Assembly: GCA_000632805.1 (NCBI GenBank)
Contig: CP007444.1
Span: 4,576,772 to 4,640,771 of the forward strand
DNA length: 64,000 nt
DNA from: Dyella jiangningensis
GTDB lineage: Bacteria > Pseudomonadota > Gammaproteobacteria > Xanthomonadales > Rhodanobacteraceae
Reading direction: 5' to 3'
The position numbers and the translations under genes are program-made. The notes below the pieces were generated by a model. The model had not been told where the DNA came from. It did no database searches and saw only the letters and a list, made by a program, of their open reading frames with translations. Below are positions 57,761 through 64,000 of the stretch, in pieces. The stretch's first letter is position 1. Every line of letters begins with the position of its first letter.

Positions 57761-59113
57761 ATGACGCACAGCTATCGCTTCCCGGCCGATTTCCATTGGG
57801 GCGCCGCGACCTCGGCTTATCAGATCGAGGGATCGCCCTTGGCCGATGGCGCGGGCCCGAGCATCTGGGAGCGTTTCGCGCATACGCCGGGCATGATGGC
57901 CAACGGTGACACGGGCGATATCGCGTGCGATCACTACCGCCGCTACAAGGACGACGTGCAGCTGATGCGCGCGCTCGGCCTGCAGGGTTATCGGTTCAGC
58001 ATCGCGTGGGCGCGCGTGTTGCCGGAAGGCACCGGCCGCATCAACCAGAAGGGTCTGGACTTCTATTCGCGCCTGGTCGACGAGCTGCTGCAGAACGGCA
58101 TCGAGCCGAACGTCACGTTGTTCCATTGGGATCTGCCTGCGGCGCTGGATGATCGCGGCGGCTGGTTGAACCGCGACATCGCGAACTGGTTCGCCGAGTA
58201 CGCCAGCGTGGTGTACAAGGCGCTGGACGATCGCGTGAAGCGCTGGTCCACGCTCAACGAGCCGTGGGTGGTGACTGATGGCGGCTACCTGCATGGCGCC
58301 CTCGCACCGGGTCATCGCAGCCTGTACGAAGCGCCGATCGCCGCGCACAACCTGATGCGCGCCAGTGGCGCGGGTATCCAGGCGTATCGCGCCATCGGCA
58401 AGCATGAGATTGGCGTGGTGTTCAACATCGAGCCGAAATATCCGGCGTCTGACAGCGCGGAAGACCTCGCCGCGACGCGTCGCGCACAGGCGTACATGAA
58501 CGAGCAGTTCGCGGATCCTGCGTTGCTGGGCAGCTATCCGCCGGAATTGAAGGAAGTGTTCGGACCAGCATGGCCTGATTTCCCCGAGGACGACTTCAAG
58601 CTCACGCGGCAGCCTGTCGATTTCGTGGGCATCAACTACTACACGCGCGCCGTGGTGAAGAACGATCCGAACCACTACCCGCTGCGCGCGGCGCCGGTGC
58701 GCCAGCACAACAAGACGTACACGGAAACCGGTTGGGAGGTGTACGAGCAAGGCCTCACCGAAACGCTCACCTGGTTCAAGCAGCGATACGGCGACATCCC
58801 GCTCTACATCACCGAGAACGGTTCGGCGTTCTACGACCCGCCGGTGGCCGAAGGCGACGTGCTGGACGATCCGCTGCGCACCAACTACCTGCGCAAGCAC
58901 CTCAAGGCGATCCATCGCGCGATCGAAGCGGGCGTGAACCTCAAGGGCTACTACGCGTGGTCGCTGATGGACAACCTGGAGTGGTCGCTGGGTTTCTCCA
59001 AGCGCTTTGGTCTCTATCACGTGGATTTCGCTACGCAGAAGCGCACGCCGAAGGCGACGGCGAAGTTCTACGCCAAGGTCATCGAGACGAATGGGGCGGT
59101 GCTGGACGAGTGA
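57761..59113 (+). CDS. Beta-glucosidase, glycoside hydrolase family 1
   Basis: 450 residues, the standard GH1 length, with no signal peptide, so cytoplasmic. N-terminal signature FHWGAATSAYQIEGSPLADG; acid/base Glu in STLNEPWVVTDGG; nucleophile Glu in LYITENGSAFYDPP; aglycone-site Trp region YYAWSLMDNLEWSLGFSKRFGL. It would split imported beta-glucosides (sophorose- or cellobiose-type) to glucose. Preceded by a LacI-type operator, and thus part of the locus with the transporter and secreted enzyme. Followed by a REP doublet. Confidence 0.95.
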   Translation: MTHSYRFPADFHWGAATSAYQIEGSPLADGAGPSIWERFAHTPGMMANGDTGDIACDHYRRYKDDVQLMRALGLQGYRFSIAWARVLPEGTGRINQKGLDFYSRLVDELLQNGIEPNVTLFHWDLPAALDDRGGWLNRDIANWFAEYASVVYKALDDRVKRWSTLNEPWVVTDGGYLHGALAPGHRSLYEAPIAAHNLMRASGAGIQAYRAIGKHEIGVVFNIEPKYPASDSAEDLAATRRAQAYMNEQFADPALLGSYPPELKEVFGPAWPDFPEDDFKLTRQPVDFVGINYYTRAVVKNDPNHYPLRAAPVRQHNKTYTETGWEVYEQGLTETLTWFKQRYGDIPLYITENGSAFYDPPVAEGDVLDDPLRTNYLRKHLKAIHRAIEAGVNLKGYYAWSLMDNLEWSLGFSKRFGLYHVDFATQKRTPKATAKFYAKVIETNGAVLDE

Positions 59114-59135
59114 GGTCTTGCCTCTGTCGTGACTG

Positions 59136-59220
59136 TTGTGGGAGCGCACCCTGTGCGCGATCGCGGATTCACGACATTAGCGCTCCGTCGGCTTGTCGCG
59201 CACAGGGTGCGCTCCCACAG
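59136..59220. repeat. REP doublet
   Basis: Inverted units at about 59136-59162 and 59192-59220 (GAGCGCACCCTGTGCGCGA cores), 29 nt apart, between the convergent GH1 and thrC genes. Confidence 0.85.
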
Positions 59221-59237
59221 AGATAGGCGGGCGGCGT

Positions 59238-60569
59238 TCAGCCCGTGACCGCCTGCTCCCGTTCCACCCGCCGCACCAACCACTCCTTCAACGCCGCATC
59301 GCTGGCCGCCAACGGCTCGGCATGCGCTGGCCGCCGCAACATCGCCTCCAGCGCCGGTGGTACTTCCACCGGATGCCCGATCAACGGTTCGACCACGCTG
59401 TCGAACTTCGCCGGATGCGCCGTCGCCACCACGGCCCACGGCAGGCCCGAGGAACCCATAGTGTCGAGCAGGTGCACGGCGGTGGCGGTGTGCGGGCAGA
59501 ACAGCTCGTTGTGGTCCCGTGAGTGCTGCACGATGGTCTCGCGGATAGTGTCGTCGTCGACGCTGGTGGCGTGGAGCTGCACGCGCAGTTCGTAGTCGTG
59601 CGGGAAGGTCCAGCGCAGCCGTTCGAAGTTGCTCGGTGCGCCCACGTCCATCGCATTCGCCAACGTGGGAATCGCGTCGCGTGGTGAATAGGCGTCGCCA
59701 TCGAAATAGTCCGGCAACGTCGCGTTGGCATTGCACGCGAGGTGGATCTCGCCAATGGGCAGACCCATCTCGCGCACCCACACGCAGGCCAATGCATTGC
59801 CAAGGTTGCCGGTGGGTACGATGAAATTGAGCGGCGAGCGCTGCCTTTGCCACCATTCCAGCGAGGCGTGTGCGTAATAGCTCATCTGCGGCAAGAGGCG
59901 GCCGAGGCTGATGCTGTTGGCGGAGGACATCGGCACGCGTGCCTGTAGATCTGCATCGCCGAGCGAGGCTTTCACCATGCGCTGGCAATCGTCGAAGCTG
60001 CCCGCGACGCGCAACGCGTGCACGTTGTCGCCGAAGCAGCCCAGCTGATGCGCCTGTCGCGGCGACACGCGGCCGTCGGGATAGAGGATCACCACGCGCA
60101 CGCCGGGCTGGCGATGGAAGGCCGCGGCCACCGCCGCGCCGGTGTCGCCTGAAGTTGCGACCAGGATGGTCAGCGGTGCATCACCGTCTCGACGCAACCG
60201 ACGGAAGCATGCGGCGAGAAAGCGCGCGCCCACATCCTTGAAGGCTGCACTTGGACCGTGGAACAGCTCCAGCACGGAGGCGCCGTCCGTGTAAGCGAGC
60301 GGGCGCAATGGCACCGGGAAGTCGAACGCCTCGCGACAGATGGCCGGGAGTTCAGCCGCAAGCGCGGTATCGCGGAAGAACGGCGTGAGCAGCGTCACCG
60401 CCGTGTCGGCCAGCGAACCCTGCGCATCGAAGGCCGCCACGTCCAGCTGCGGAAGCGCCTCGGGCACATACAGTCCGCCATCCGGTGCCAACCCGGCGGC
60501 GATCACTTCGTCAATGCGCGCCGAGTGACGCGCGCTGCGCGTACTTCGGTAATGCAACGGCTCGCTCAT
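59238..60569 (-). CDS. thrC: Threonine synthase ThrC
   Basis: 443 residues. It converts phosphohomoserine to threonine with PLP. Family features: YRSTRSARHSARIDEVIAAGLAPDGGLYVPE near the start, PLP lysine in HGPSAAFKDVGARFL, ATSGDTGAAVAAAF, and PTGNLGNALACVWVREMGLPIG. Last gene of the thr operon; ATG 60567-60569 overlaps the thrB stop by four bases. Its 3' end faces a REP doublet. Confidence 0.96.
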   Translation of the reverse strand: MSEPLHYRSTRSARHSARIDEVIAAGLAPDGGLYVPEALPQLDVAAFDAQGSLADTAVTLLTPFFRDTALAAELPAICREAFDFPVPLRPLAYTDGASVLELFHGPSAAFKDVGARFLAACFRRLRRDGDAPLTILVATSGDTGAAVAAAFHRQPGVRVVILYPDGRVSPRQAHQLGCFGDNVHALRVAGSFDDCQRMVKASLGDADLQARVPMSSANSISLGRLLPQMSYYAHASLEWWQRQRSPLNFIVPTGNLGNALACVWVREMGLPIGEIHLACNANATLPDYFDGDAYSPRDAIPTLANAMDVGAPSNFERLRWTFPHDYELRVQLHATSVDDDTIRETIVQHSRDHNELFCPHTATAVHLLDTMGSSGLPWAVVATAHPAKFDSVVEPLIGHPVEVPPALEAMLRRPAHAEPLAASDAALKEWLVRRVEREQAVTG

Positions 60570-61540
60570 GCCGCTTCCTCGTCCAGCAACGCTGCGGCTG
60601 GGCCATTGATGGGGGAGACCAGGCGATCGCTGGCGATGCCTTCCTCGGCAAACGCTGCGACCATCGCGTCGGCGGCACGCTCGGCATCCTCGCGGTTCTC
60701 ATACCAGCCGAACATGCTGGGGCCGGCGCCGGAAATGCTGGCACCGAGCGCGTGGTGATCCAGCGCTGCCTGCTTCACGCGTGCGAAGCCAGGTACGAGT
60801 GGCGCGCGGCGTGGTTCCACCAGAACATCCTTCAGGCCTTCGCGCACCAACGTGGCGTCGCCGCGCTGGCAGCCGATCAGCACCAGGGCAAGGTTCGCGT
60901 GCTGCGCAACCACGTCACCCAGTGCGAAACCGCCTGCAAGCACTGCGCGCGATTCGCGCGTCTCCAGCACCACGTGCGGATGCACCAGGGCGCAATGCCA
61001 GGCTTCGGGCACGGGCAAGCGCAGCAGGCGTTCACGCGTGGAAAGCACCAATCCGCCGAGCAGCATGGGGCCGAGATTGTCGCCATGCCGGCTGCCGCTG
61101 GCGACGACTTCGCCATCCAGCGCAAAGCCGTACAGCGACTCGCGCGGCAGTGGCCGTTCGAGAAGCGCATTGGCGGCGACCAGGGCCGCGACGCACGAGG
61201 CGGCCGATCCACCCATGCCCGAACCCAACGCGATGCCCTTGTGCAGATCCACCTCGAAACCATGCCGCAACCCGAGCGCGCGCCGCAGCGAAAGCAGCGC
61301 GGCGCCCGCTGTGTTGCGGGCAGGGTCAAGCGGGAGATCGGTCACCAGGCCGTGTATGGCCGCGATGCGGACGGCGGGTTCGTCGATGCGACGCACGACG
61401 GCGCGATCGCCGGCGCCCGCCACGCTGTGGCCCAGGATGTCGAAACCCACGCCGACGTTGCCCACGCTTGCGTAGGCCATGGCTTGGGCGCTCAACGCGC
61501 GTTGCGATGCAGACATGGGATCAGCCAGTTGCGCATTCAT
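60566..61540 (-). CDS. thrB: Homoserine kinase ThrB (GHMP family)
   Basis: 324 residues. It phosphorylates homoserine. ATP loop of the GHMP family is KGIALGSGMGGSAASCVAALVAAN; N-terminal AQAMAYASVGNVGVGFDILGHSV and C-terminal ISGAGPSMFGWYE are typical. Its ATG overlaps the hom stop by one base (TGATG) and its stop overlaps thrC (ATGA), so the three thr enzymes are translationally coupled. Confidence 0.96.
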   Translation of the reverse strand: MNAQLADPMSASQRALSAQAMAYASVGNVGVGFDILGHSVAGAGDRAVVRRIDEPAVRIAAIHGLVTDLPLDPARNTAGAALLSLRRALGLRHGFEVDLHKGIALGSGMGGSAASCVAALVAANALLERPLPRESLYGFALDGEVVASGSRHGDNLGPMLLGGLVLSTRERLLRLPVPEAWHCALVHPHVVLETRESRAVLAGGFALGDVVAQHANLALVLIGCQRGDATLVREGLKDVLVEPRRAPLVPGFARVKQAALDHHALGASISGAGPSMFGWYENREDAERAADAMVAAFAEEGIASDRLVSPINGPAAALLDEEAA

Positions 61541-62688
61541 CAGCGCACCTCCAGGGATTCAGCAATGCGCAGAAGATCGGCGAAAATGCCCGCCGCTGTC
61601 ACCTCCGGTCCGGCACCGGGGCCCTGCACCAGCATCGGATTATCGCGGTAACGGTGTGTGGTGAACTGAACGATGTTGTCGGTCAGGCGTGAATGCGCGA
61701 ACGGATGCGAGGCCGGCAGCATGGCCAGCCGAACGCTGGCGTGGCCTTTCGCATCCAGGCTGGCCACATGACGCAGCACGCTGCCCTGGGTCTGCGCGGA
61801 GGCCACTTCGCGGGCCATCGCGCGATCAAGGAGATGCAGGTTTTCCAACGCCTCCTCGGGAGACATGGCCGCCAGTTCCGGTGGCACCAGGCTCTGCACC
61901 TGCACGTCTTCCAGCGACAGCGCCCAGCCGGCTTCGCGGGCGAGGATCACCAGCTTGCGCGCCACGTCGAGTCCCGAGAGGTCGTCCCGCGGGTCCGGTT
62001 CGGTATAACCCAGCGCGTGCGCCTCGCGCACCAGCGCCGAGAAGGGGCGGCTGCCGTTGTGGCGATGGCACAGCCAGGCCAACGTGCCCGAGAACATGCC
62101 TTCCACCGCGAGCAGCTCGTCGCCGGTATCCAGCAGATCGCGCAGCGTCTGCACCACCGGCAACCCGGCGCACACGGTGGCCTCGTAGCGGAAACGCGCG
62201 CCGCTGACGCAGGCGGCCCGAATCGCCTGCAGGCGCGGGAACGAGCCGCTGCCGGCCAGCTTGTTCGGCGTCACCACGTGGACGCCCTGGGCGAGCCATT
62301 CGGCGTAGCGCGAAGCCACCGCTTCGCTGGCGCTGCAGTCGATCAGCAGGGCATGGCGGCCGTCGTTACCACGCACGTGGGCGGCGAACTCATCCAGGTT
62401 GCTGGGACGCCAGGTCTGCGCGCCGCCGTAGCGGCCGTTGAGCTCCGGGTCGTCGGCATCGAGCCACATGCGGCGGCTGGCGGTCACGCCGCACAGCTTG
62501 AGCTCCAGGCCGGCCCGCGCGAGGCGCGGCTGCGCAGTGCGCAGCTGGTCGAGCAGGGCGCTGCCGACACGGCCGGGGCCGACCAGGCCCACGGCGAGCA
62601 CGCGCTGGCGTGCGGTGACCATCGGCAGCGCTGCGGCATGCGGCGGAAGCGATGGCTGTTCGAGCGATGGCGATACGGCAAGGTTCAC
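61540..62688 (-). CDS. hom: Homoserine dehydrogenase, monofunctional
   Basis: 382 residues if read from GTG 62686-62688, which has GGAGG five bases upstream; ATG 62700 lies over that RBS and is less likely. It reduces aspartate semialdehyde to homoserine. Rossmann motif LAVGLVGPGRVGSALLDQL, VVTPNKLAGSGSFPRL, GMFSGTLAWLCH, and YTEPDPRDDLSGLDVARKLVILAREAG are as in the C-terminal half of ThrA. It has neither the aspartokinase half usual in ThrA nor a C-terminal ACT domain, so allosteric threonine feedback may be absent. Control is probably by the attenuator upstream. Confidence 0.94.
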   Translation of the reverse strand: MNLAVSPSLEQPSLPPHAAALPMVTARQRVLAVGLVGPGRVGSALLDQLRTAQPRLARAGLELKLCGVTASRRMWLDADDPELNGRYGGAQTWRPSNLDEFAAHVRGNDGRHALLIDCSASEAVASRYAEWLAQGVHVVTPNKLAGSGSFPRLQAIRAACVSGARFRYEATVCAGLPVVQTLRDLLDTGDELLAVEGMFSGTLAWLCHRHNGSRPFSALVREAHALGYTEPDPRDDLSGLDVARKLVILAREAGWALSLEDVQVQSLVPPELAAMSPEEALENLHLLDRAMAREVASAQTQGSVLRHVASLDAKGHASVRLAMLPASHPFAHSRLTDNIVQFTTHRYRDNPMLVQGPGAGPEVTAAGIFADLLRIAESLEVR

Positions 62689-62741
62689 GGTGGCCTCCAT
62701 TCGGGGCCCGTGCTCGCTGGCGGTATCGGAGTGGTGCAGTC

Positions 62742-62768
62742 CGGCCCGCCTCATCGAGGGCGGGGCCG
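62742..62768 (-). promoter_or_regulatory. Attenuator hairpin of the thr operon
   Basis: On the minus strand CGGCCCCGCC pairs with GGCGGGCCG (one bulged C, 8-nt loop) between the leader stop (62784) and hom. No T-run follows, so it is a poor intrinsic terminator as it stands. The left arm CCCGCCC (62758-62764) can pair with GGGTGGG (62801-62807) in the last leader codons, one G-U pair included, paralleling the leu attenuator. Confidence 0.55.
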
Positions 62769-62783
62769 TTTGCGTTAGGGAAC

Positions 62784-62933
62784 TTACTCGCGCACGGAAA
62801 CCCACCCCGACCCGGTGGTAATAGTGGTCGTGGTGGTGGTCGTGACGATGGTGGTGACGCCGTTGCACAGCGGCACGCCGCCGGTCAAAACCGGGCGGAA
62901 GGACATGCAGGCTGGCGAAATAAGCGGCGACAT
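62784..62933 (-). CDS. thrL: Leader peptide of the thr operon (49 aa)
   Basis: 49 codons from ATG 62931-62933 to TAA 62784-62786. Residues 27-40 read TTIVTTTTTTTITT: eleven Thr, two Ile and one Val in fourteen codons, like E. coli ThrL. Translation stalling on Thr or Ile codons should control hom-thrB-thrC. An internal ATG at residue 10 is an alternative start. TAAGGT before the ATG is either a weak RBS or, more likely, a -10 box (see the promoter entry), in which case the mRNA is leaderless. Confidence 0.88.
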   Translation of the reverse strand: MSPLISPACMSFRPVLTGGVPLCNGVTTIVTTTTTTTITTGSGWVSVRE

Positions 62934-62940
62934 GGGTTTG

Positions 62941-62970
62941 ACCTTAGGCCGATTGTTGCAGTGCAGTCAA
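62941..62970 (-). promoter_or_regulatory. Promoter of the thr operon
   Basis: -35 TTGACT (62965-62970), 18-bp spacer, -10 TAAGGT (62941-62946), then seven bases to the leader ATG. All three spacings equal those of the leu/ilv promoter. Confidence 0.55.
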
Positions 62971-63029
62971 CAGGTACGTTTGAAACCTTTTGGCGGATGG
63001 ACGGCCAAATGGTGCGGAAACCTGCATCT

Positions 63030-63152
63030 GTAAGAGCGCACCCAGTGCGCGACCGCGGCGATGGGTTGTACCCCGGTTCGCGACTTTTACGAATGAAACC
63101 GGCGGCTTCACCGCCGTGCAGGCTTTTCGCGCACTGGGTGCGCTCCTACAAA
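63030..63152. repeat. REP doublet, CCCAG variant
   Basis: Units at about 63030-63055 and 63125-63152 with GAGCGCACCCAGTGCGCGA cores and outer TAAGAG/CTCCTA in place of TGGGAG/CTCCCA. The spacer of about 70 nt contains ACCGGCGGCTTCACCGCCG, a small hairpin. It separates the thr control region from the cpdB-like gene. Confidence 0.8.
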
Positions 63153-63203
63153 AAAACCACGCAAAGAAAGAGGCGCGACGGTCGTGCCGCCGCGCCTGTA
63201 ACG

Positions 63204-64000
63204 TCAGTGCGACAAGTCGATGGCGTAGGTGGCCGTGCCGTCGCCGTTGTCCTTGAGCTGGCGGATGTTCTTCAAGCCCACGGCGCGCGCGACGTCCTGC
63301 TTGCCGGTGGCGCCCTTGAATACCACTTCGCCGCGGGTTTTCAGCGGCGCAAAGTGCCACGACGCGGCGGGCAAGGTCTTCGCACTGATGGTCTGTTCGC
63401 GCTGCAGCCACTTGGCGAGGATTTCGCGCGCGCCGTCGGGTGCGGCCAGCACGATGTTCTTGCCGTCCAGGCCGGGGAAGTTGCCGCCGCCGCTGGCGCG
63501 GTAGTTGTTGGTGGCGACCACGAACTGCTGCTGCGGCGTCACGGCCTTGCCCTTGTAGGTGAGCTTGGTGATGCGTTCGCCGGCCGGCTTGGACACGTCG
63601 ATCACGTAGGCCAGGTCGCCCTGGATCTGGTCGAAGTTGTAGCCGGGCATGCGCGTGTTGATCAGCTCCTGCTCGCCCTCCTTCGCCGGATCGATCTGGT
63701 TGAAGCGCTCAGCCGACTTTTCCAGCCACGCCTTGAGGCCCGAGCCGTCGACCTGCACGACCGAAAGCGTGTTGGGATAGAAGTACAGGTCCGCCGCGCT
63801 GCGCAGGGTGAGCGGACCGGGTTCGACGTCGGTGTAGTCATCCGGACCACCGAAGCCTGTGCGGAACGCGGCCGCGGACGACAGCACCGGCAGCTTGGCC
63901 AGTTCCGGATGCAGCTTCGGCAGCTCGCTCTGCACGTAGTCGCGCATCGCGGCGTTGATGGGTGCCAGCGCCGTCATGTTGCCTTCGTCGGCGAAGTAGC
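63204..64000 (-). CDS. cpdB: Bifunctional 2',3'-cyclic-nucleotide 2'-phosphodiesterase/3'-nucleotidase, C-terminal part (gene continues beyond window)
   Basis: 265 codons are visible; the frame is still open at the right edge (YFADEGNMTALAPINAAM), so the start lies outside. The sequence matches the 5'-nucleotidase C-terminal domain: AADLYFYPNTLSVVQVDGSGLKAWLEKSAERFNQ, NYRASGGGNFPGL, and REILAKWLQREQTIS are typical of CpdB. The enzyme works in the periplasm on cyclic nucleotides and 3'-nucleotides; the metallophosphatase domain and signal peptide would be in the missing part. The M at 63977 is internal, not the start. Confidence 0.9.
   Translation of the reverse strand, partial: YFADEGNMTALAPINAAMRDYVQSELPKLHPELAKLPVLSSAAAFRTGFGGPDDYTDVEPGPLTLRSAADLYFYPNTLSVVQVDGSGLKAWLEKSAERFNQIDPAKEGEQELINTRMPGYNFDQIQGDLAYVIDVSKPAGERITKLTYKGKAVTPQQQFVVATNNYRASGGGNFPGLDGKNIVLAAPDGAREILAKWLQREQTISAKTLPAASWHFAPLKTRGEVVFKGATGKQDVARAVGLKNIRQLKDNGDGTATYAIDLSH

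Noticed and set aside
1..64000. CRISPR arrays, tRNA or rRNA genes, prophage or integrase genes, restriction-modification or toxin-antitoxin systems
   Set aside because: No regularly spaced direct repeats, no tRNA-like cloverleafs, no rRNA stretches and no matching protein families were seen on reading both strands. A covariance-model search would be needed to exclude small RNA genes fully.

Overview
The window is about 64 kb of high-GC chromosomal DNA that reads as a gammaproteobacterium of the Xanthomonadales, most likely Rhodanobacteraceae (Dyella, Luteibacter or Rhodanobacter relatives). The assignment is an inference. It rests on the bioB-bioF-bioH-bioC gene style, the type IV minor pilin cluster with pilY1, the TonB-receptor sugar locus, and the many paired GAGCGCACCCTGTGCGCGA REP elements. 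I saw no rRNA, tRNA, CRISPR array, integrase or transposase gene.

Layout. 1-4.6 kb: the 5' part of a CadC-like regulator, an RDD/GYF membrane protein, mnmG, a candidate structured small RNA upstream of mnmG, and a small conserved-looking ORF. 4.6-11.2 kb: pepN, a mutarotase coupled to a PLP dehydratase, an EamA permease and tag. 11.3-16.2 kb: a biotin operon reading bioB-bioF-trhO-bioH-bioC on the minus strand, with a BirA-like operator in front. 16.3-17.7 kb: a small membrane protein, comF and an AhpD-like protein. 17.7-24.8 kb: an AT-richer region with two sigma-54-like sites, then pilE-fimT-pilV-pilW-pilX-pilY1. 25-30.7 kb: assorted accessory genes, including an AraC regulator and an ECF42-type sigma factor with YCII and VOC partner genes. 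30.7-32.5 kb: ubiA and a VOC protein.

32.3-45.2 kb is a minus-strand branched-chain amino acid supra-operon, leuA-ilvE-leuC-leuD-leuB-ilvD-ilvC-ilvG-ilvM-ilvA, mostly joined by 4-nt ATGA overlaps. It is preceded by a 45-residue Leu/Val/Ile-rich leader peptide and an attenuator whose terminator and antiterminator can both be read directly. 59.2-62.9 kb holds hom-thrB-thrC behind a Thr/Ile-rich leader peptide. Both leaders appear to start exactly where the promoter would start transcription, so they may be leaderless.

45.3-59.1 kb is mainly a carbohydrate locus: LacI regulator, OAR-like TonB receptor, secreted GH144-like (pfam Glycoamylase) enzyme, CUT1 ABC transporter (binding protein, two permeases, divergent ATPase) and a cytoplasmic GH1 beta-glucosidase. 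Beta-1,2-glucan or a similar beta-glucan is the best guess for the substrate. Three matches to the 14-bp palindrome TGTAAACGTTTACA mark the regulator gene, the ATPase/GH1 divergent region and, as a perfect copy, the inside of the receptor coding sequence. A TetR regulator, an isochorismatase-like protein and a secreted esterase precede it.

The most unusual theme is that palindromic repeats sit inside operon junctions and have become coding sequence. They supply the C-terminal tails of TrhO, LeuA, IlvE and a VOC protein, and form a 64-codon linker ORF between leuC and leuD. The start/stop overlaps with the next gene are kept in most cases. The window ends in the 3' part of a cpdB-like nucleotidase gene.
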